This document shows positions 47,058 to 48,372 of a stretch of 48,372 bases of DNA, piece by piece. The position numbers and the translations under genes were made by a program. This stretch comes from Kitasatospora sp. MAA19 (GTDB taxonomy: Bacteria > Actinomycetota > Actinomycetes > Streptomycetales > Streptomycetaceae), in NCBI RefSeq assembly GCF_029894125.1, contig NZ_JARXYZ010000049.1, positions 1 to 48,372 on the forward strand. Reading direction: 5' to 3'. The stretch's first letter is position 1. Each line of letters opens with the position of its first letter. Under the pieces are notes generated by a model that was not told the DNA's origin, made no database searches, and was given only the letters and a program-made list of their open reading frames with translations.

Positions 47058-47914
47058 CGGGCTGCGCGGGTGCGCCGGCCTCGGTTGCTCCCCGCCGCCC
47101 CGCCCGCCCCGTCCTGTGCTGCGCTCCGCTGCTGGGCCCTGGCCGCCGTCCTGGTCGGCCGCCAGGCCGTCCCGCTGCGCCTGGTCCGGCGGTCCTGCCG
47201 CCGGGAAGCCCTGGTGGCGCCGCCAGGGCCGTGCCCTGACCGCCCGCTGCGCCCGGCTCGGCCGCCCTGGCCGCCCTGGCCGCCGTGCCTGCTGCCCGCG
47301 GCTGCGGCCTGGCTGCCGTCCTGGCCCGGTGTTCGGTTTGGTGTTGTTGCTCCGGGAATTGCTCTGTTGACGCTGAGTGGGATTTTCTGGACGGCTTGGA
47401 ACGGCGGCCGCGGTGTCGGTGGAGAGGGCCGTAGGCCCCTTTCCGGCGTGCCTGAATTTGATTCCTGCCCGCTGCGCCTCGCGGGCCTTTCTGATTTCGC
47501 CATGAAAGAGAGCGGAAGGGAATTCGTATTCTCACCGGGAGTGTCGCCTGATAGAGCCGGGTTGGATGGTTGCGGCGAGGTCTGATGTTCGTGTCTCGCG
47601 CTCATCTGGGGGCCGGTAGGATAGAGCGGTACGGCGCTCCAGGAAACGCGCCCAGAACGCCGCCGGATACGCCCCGGATACCCGGTCTGGATTCTCGTTT
47701 GAGGGCCCGTCAGGGGCCGCCGTGCGGGGTGCCCGTGAGGGCCCGCCACCCGGGCCGGTCAGGCCCGAGCCGGACCGGTGGCCCCAAGGTACCTCCCGAG
47801 GGCCGCAGGCCCCGCCCCAGGGGCGGAGGATGGGCCGCCAGCCCAGCAACCAGGCGGTGGACCGGCCATCGGCCGGGACTGGGGGAGGGGGCCCGGGGGT
47901 GAGGTTGTGACTGA

Positions 47915-48027
47915 TACCCGAAGTCCGCGACACATCGTCAACGCCCAGGGCCGCAGGCCCGGGCCGGCACCCTCGCCCGATCGGGGGAAGGGGCTGCTAC
48001 CCGAATTTCGCGTCACATCGTCAACGC
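47915..48027. repeat. 30-bp imperfect direct repeat near the end
   Basis: Copies start near 47915 and 47998: TACCCGAAGTCCGCGACACA then TCGTCAACGC, versus TACCCGAATTTCGCGTCACA then TCGTCAACGC. They match at 27 of 30 positions, 83 bp apart. They could bind an end-binding protein or reflect duplication. Confidence 0.6.
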
Positions 48028-48123
48028 TCACCCCCGGGCGCAGTCCGGGAGAGGCTGCCAGCCAATCGGACAGTAGGGCCGTGAAAACACCGGCCAAACA
48101 GGGCGGGAAATCCGATCGATTGA

Positions 48124-48372
48124 CGGGCCGTAGGCCCGGTGCAAATGCCACCGATAGGCGGAGCGCAGCGACGCCCGACGCCCGCAATCAACCACCCAAG
48201 CATGTCTGCGAATTCGCCGCAGGCGAATTCCCCCAATCACCCACCGCCTGCCCCGGCGTAGCCGGGGCCACGCCACGCACGGTGACGGCGCAGCCGGCAC
48301 CCCCGCACCTGGCGGTGCGTCAGCGCCGCCGCATTTCCGCCAGGAAATGCTCAAGCCGCAGGCTTCCGCCCC
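48124..48372. other. telomere-like hairpin array at the right end
   Basis: The last 249 bp contain successive hairpins, mostly with GCA or GTA loops: CGGGCC-GTA-GGCCCG (48124-48138), GAATTCGCC-GCA-GGCGAATTC (48210-48230), GCCCCGGC-GTA-GCCGGGGC (48250-48268), GGTGACGGC-GCA-GCCGGCACC (48281-48301, one mismatch), CGCACC-TGGC-GGTGCG (48304-48319), GCATTTCC-GCCA-GGAAATGC (48331-48350) and AAGCC-GCA-GGCTT (48353-48365). Streptomyces linear replicons end in such palindromes, which fold the 3' overhang. The 5' end on the other strand (GGGGCGGAAGCC) differs from the archetypal CCCGCGGAGCGGG, so this may be a different telomere class, or the final bases may be missing. Confidence 0.75.

Larger units (their letters stand above)
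46416..48123. other. gene-poor subtelomeric region
   Basis: No frame in this stretch has convincing protein composition. One short fragment (46487-46627, plus strand, ending VVELAVQEARRAKEAAWDAR) has coding-like codons but no clear start and may be a remnant. The region carries the repeat families listed separately. Low coding content next to the right end is expected of subtelomeres. Confidence 0.6.

Noticed and set aside
46887..47585. Plus-strand frame of 232 codons in the subtelomere
   Set aside because: Composition is Cys/Trp/Arg-rich and changes abruptly with local repeats; no domain and no ribosome-binding site.
1..48372. CRISPR arrays, rRNA and tRNA genes
   Set aside because: No regularly spaced identical repeats of 25-40 bp and no rRNA-like or complete cloverleaf sequence were seen.

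Overview
The window looks like one arm of a large linear plasmid (or plasmid-like element) of a high-GC actinomycete, most likely Streptomyces or a close relative such as Kitasatospora. The evidence is the very high G+C with G/C-rich third codon positions, frequent GTG starts with GTGA/ATGA/TGATG overlaps, actinobacterial gene families throughout, and a right end (about 48124-48372) packed with GCA/GTA-loop hairpins like those of Streptomyces telomeres. The left edge shows no telomere features, so the replicon probably continues to the left.

Layout: (1) 1-1554 is a scar zone with an IS5-like transposase tail, a small hypothetical gene and a tyrosine integrase that has lost its catalytic half. 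(2) 1555-4063 is a probable replication locus: a gene-free stretch, a perfect 21-bp inverted repeat, two tandem paralogous winged-helix Rep-like genes bracketed by a degenerate direct repeat, a terminator, two 16-bp palindromes and a 72-codon ORF. (3) 4452-17964 is read leftward. It holds a coiled-coil protein gene and a Tad/Flp pilus operon: lipoprotein, secreted Gly-rich protein, CpaB/RcpC, TadZ, TadA, TadB, TadC, a Flp-like prepilin, three TadE-type pseudopilins, a very large LysM-BTAD membrane protein and a prepilin peptidase. (4) 19324-32809 is also read leftward. It is a Gram-positive type IV secretion (conjugation) operon: sigma-like regulator, membrane proteins, TcpC/VirB8-like, two small membrane proteins, VirB4, VirB6-like, NlpC/P60 hydrolase, a membrane-anchored subunit, a VirD4/TraD-like coupling ATPase and a replication-relaxation protein. 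No relaxase is visible. The operon's divergent control region carries seven exact GCTTGCCC repeats.

(5) 33746-36747 has two divergent units of hypothetical genes around a repeat-rich control region. (6) A frameshifted Y-family polymerase relic (about 36870-37380) is followed by a rightward cluster: HTH protein, 84-aa protein, second HTH protein, strong terminator, and a 920-aa DEAD/DEAH helicase with six helicase-associated repeats. (7) 42201-46320 holds an HhH-GPD DNA repair protein, Cys-rich and HTH hypotheticals, G-quadruplex motifs, and a ribbon-helix-helix regulator / VOC protein / methyltransferase operon under a 22-bp palindrome. (8) 46416-48372 is a gene-poor subtelomere with spaced short repeats leading into the hairpin-rich end.

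Taken together, the window encodes replication, a complete Tad-like surface appendage and a VirB4/VirD4-type DNA translocation machine, then a subtelomeric cargo region. A pilus and a type IV channel on one linear replicon contrast with the single-protein TraB (FtsK-like) transfer of most small Streptomyces plasmids. Not found here: partition ParA/ParB, TraB, relaxase, tap/tpg, rRNA, tRNA or CRISPR. All functions are inferred from sequence read by eye; no searches were run.
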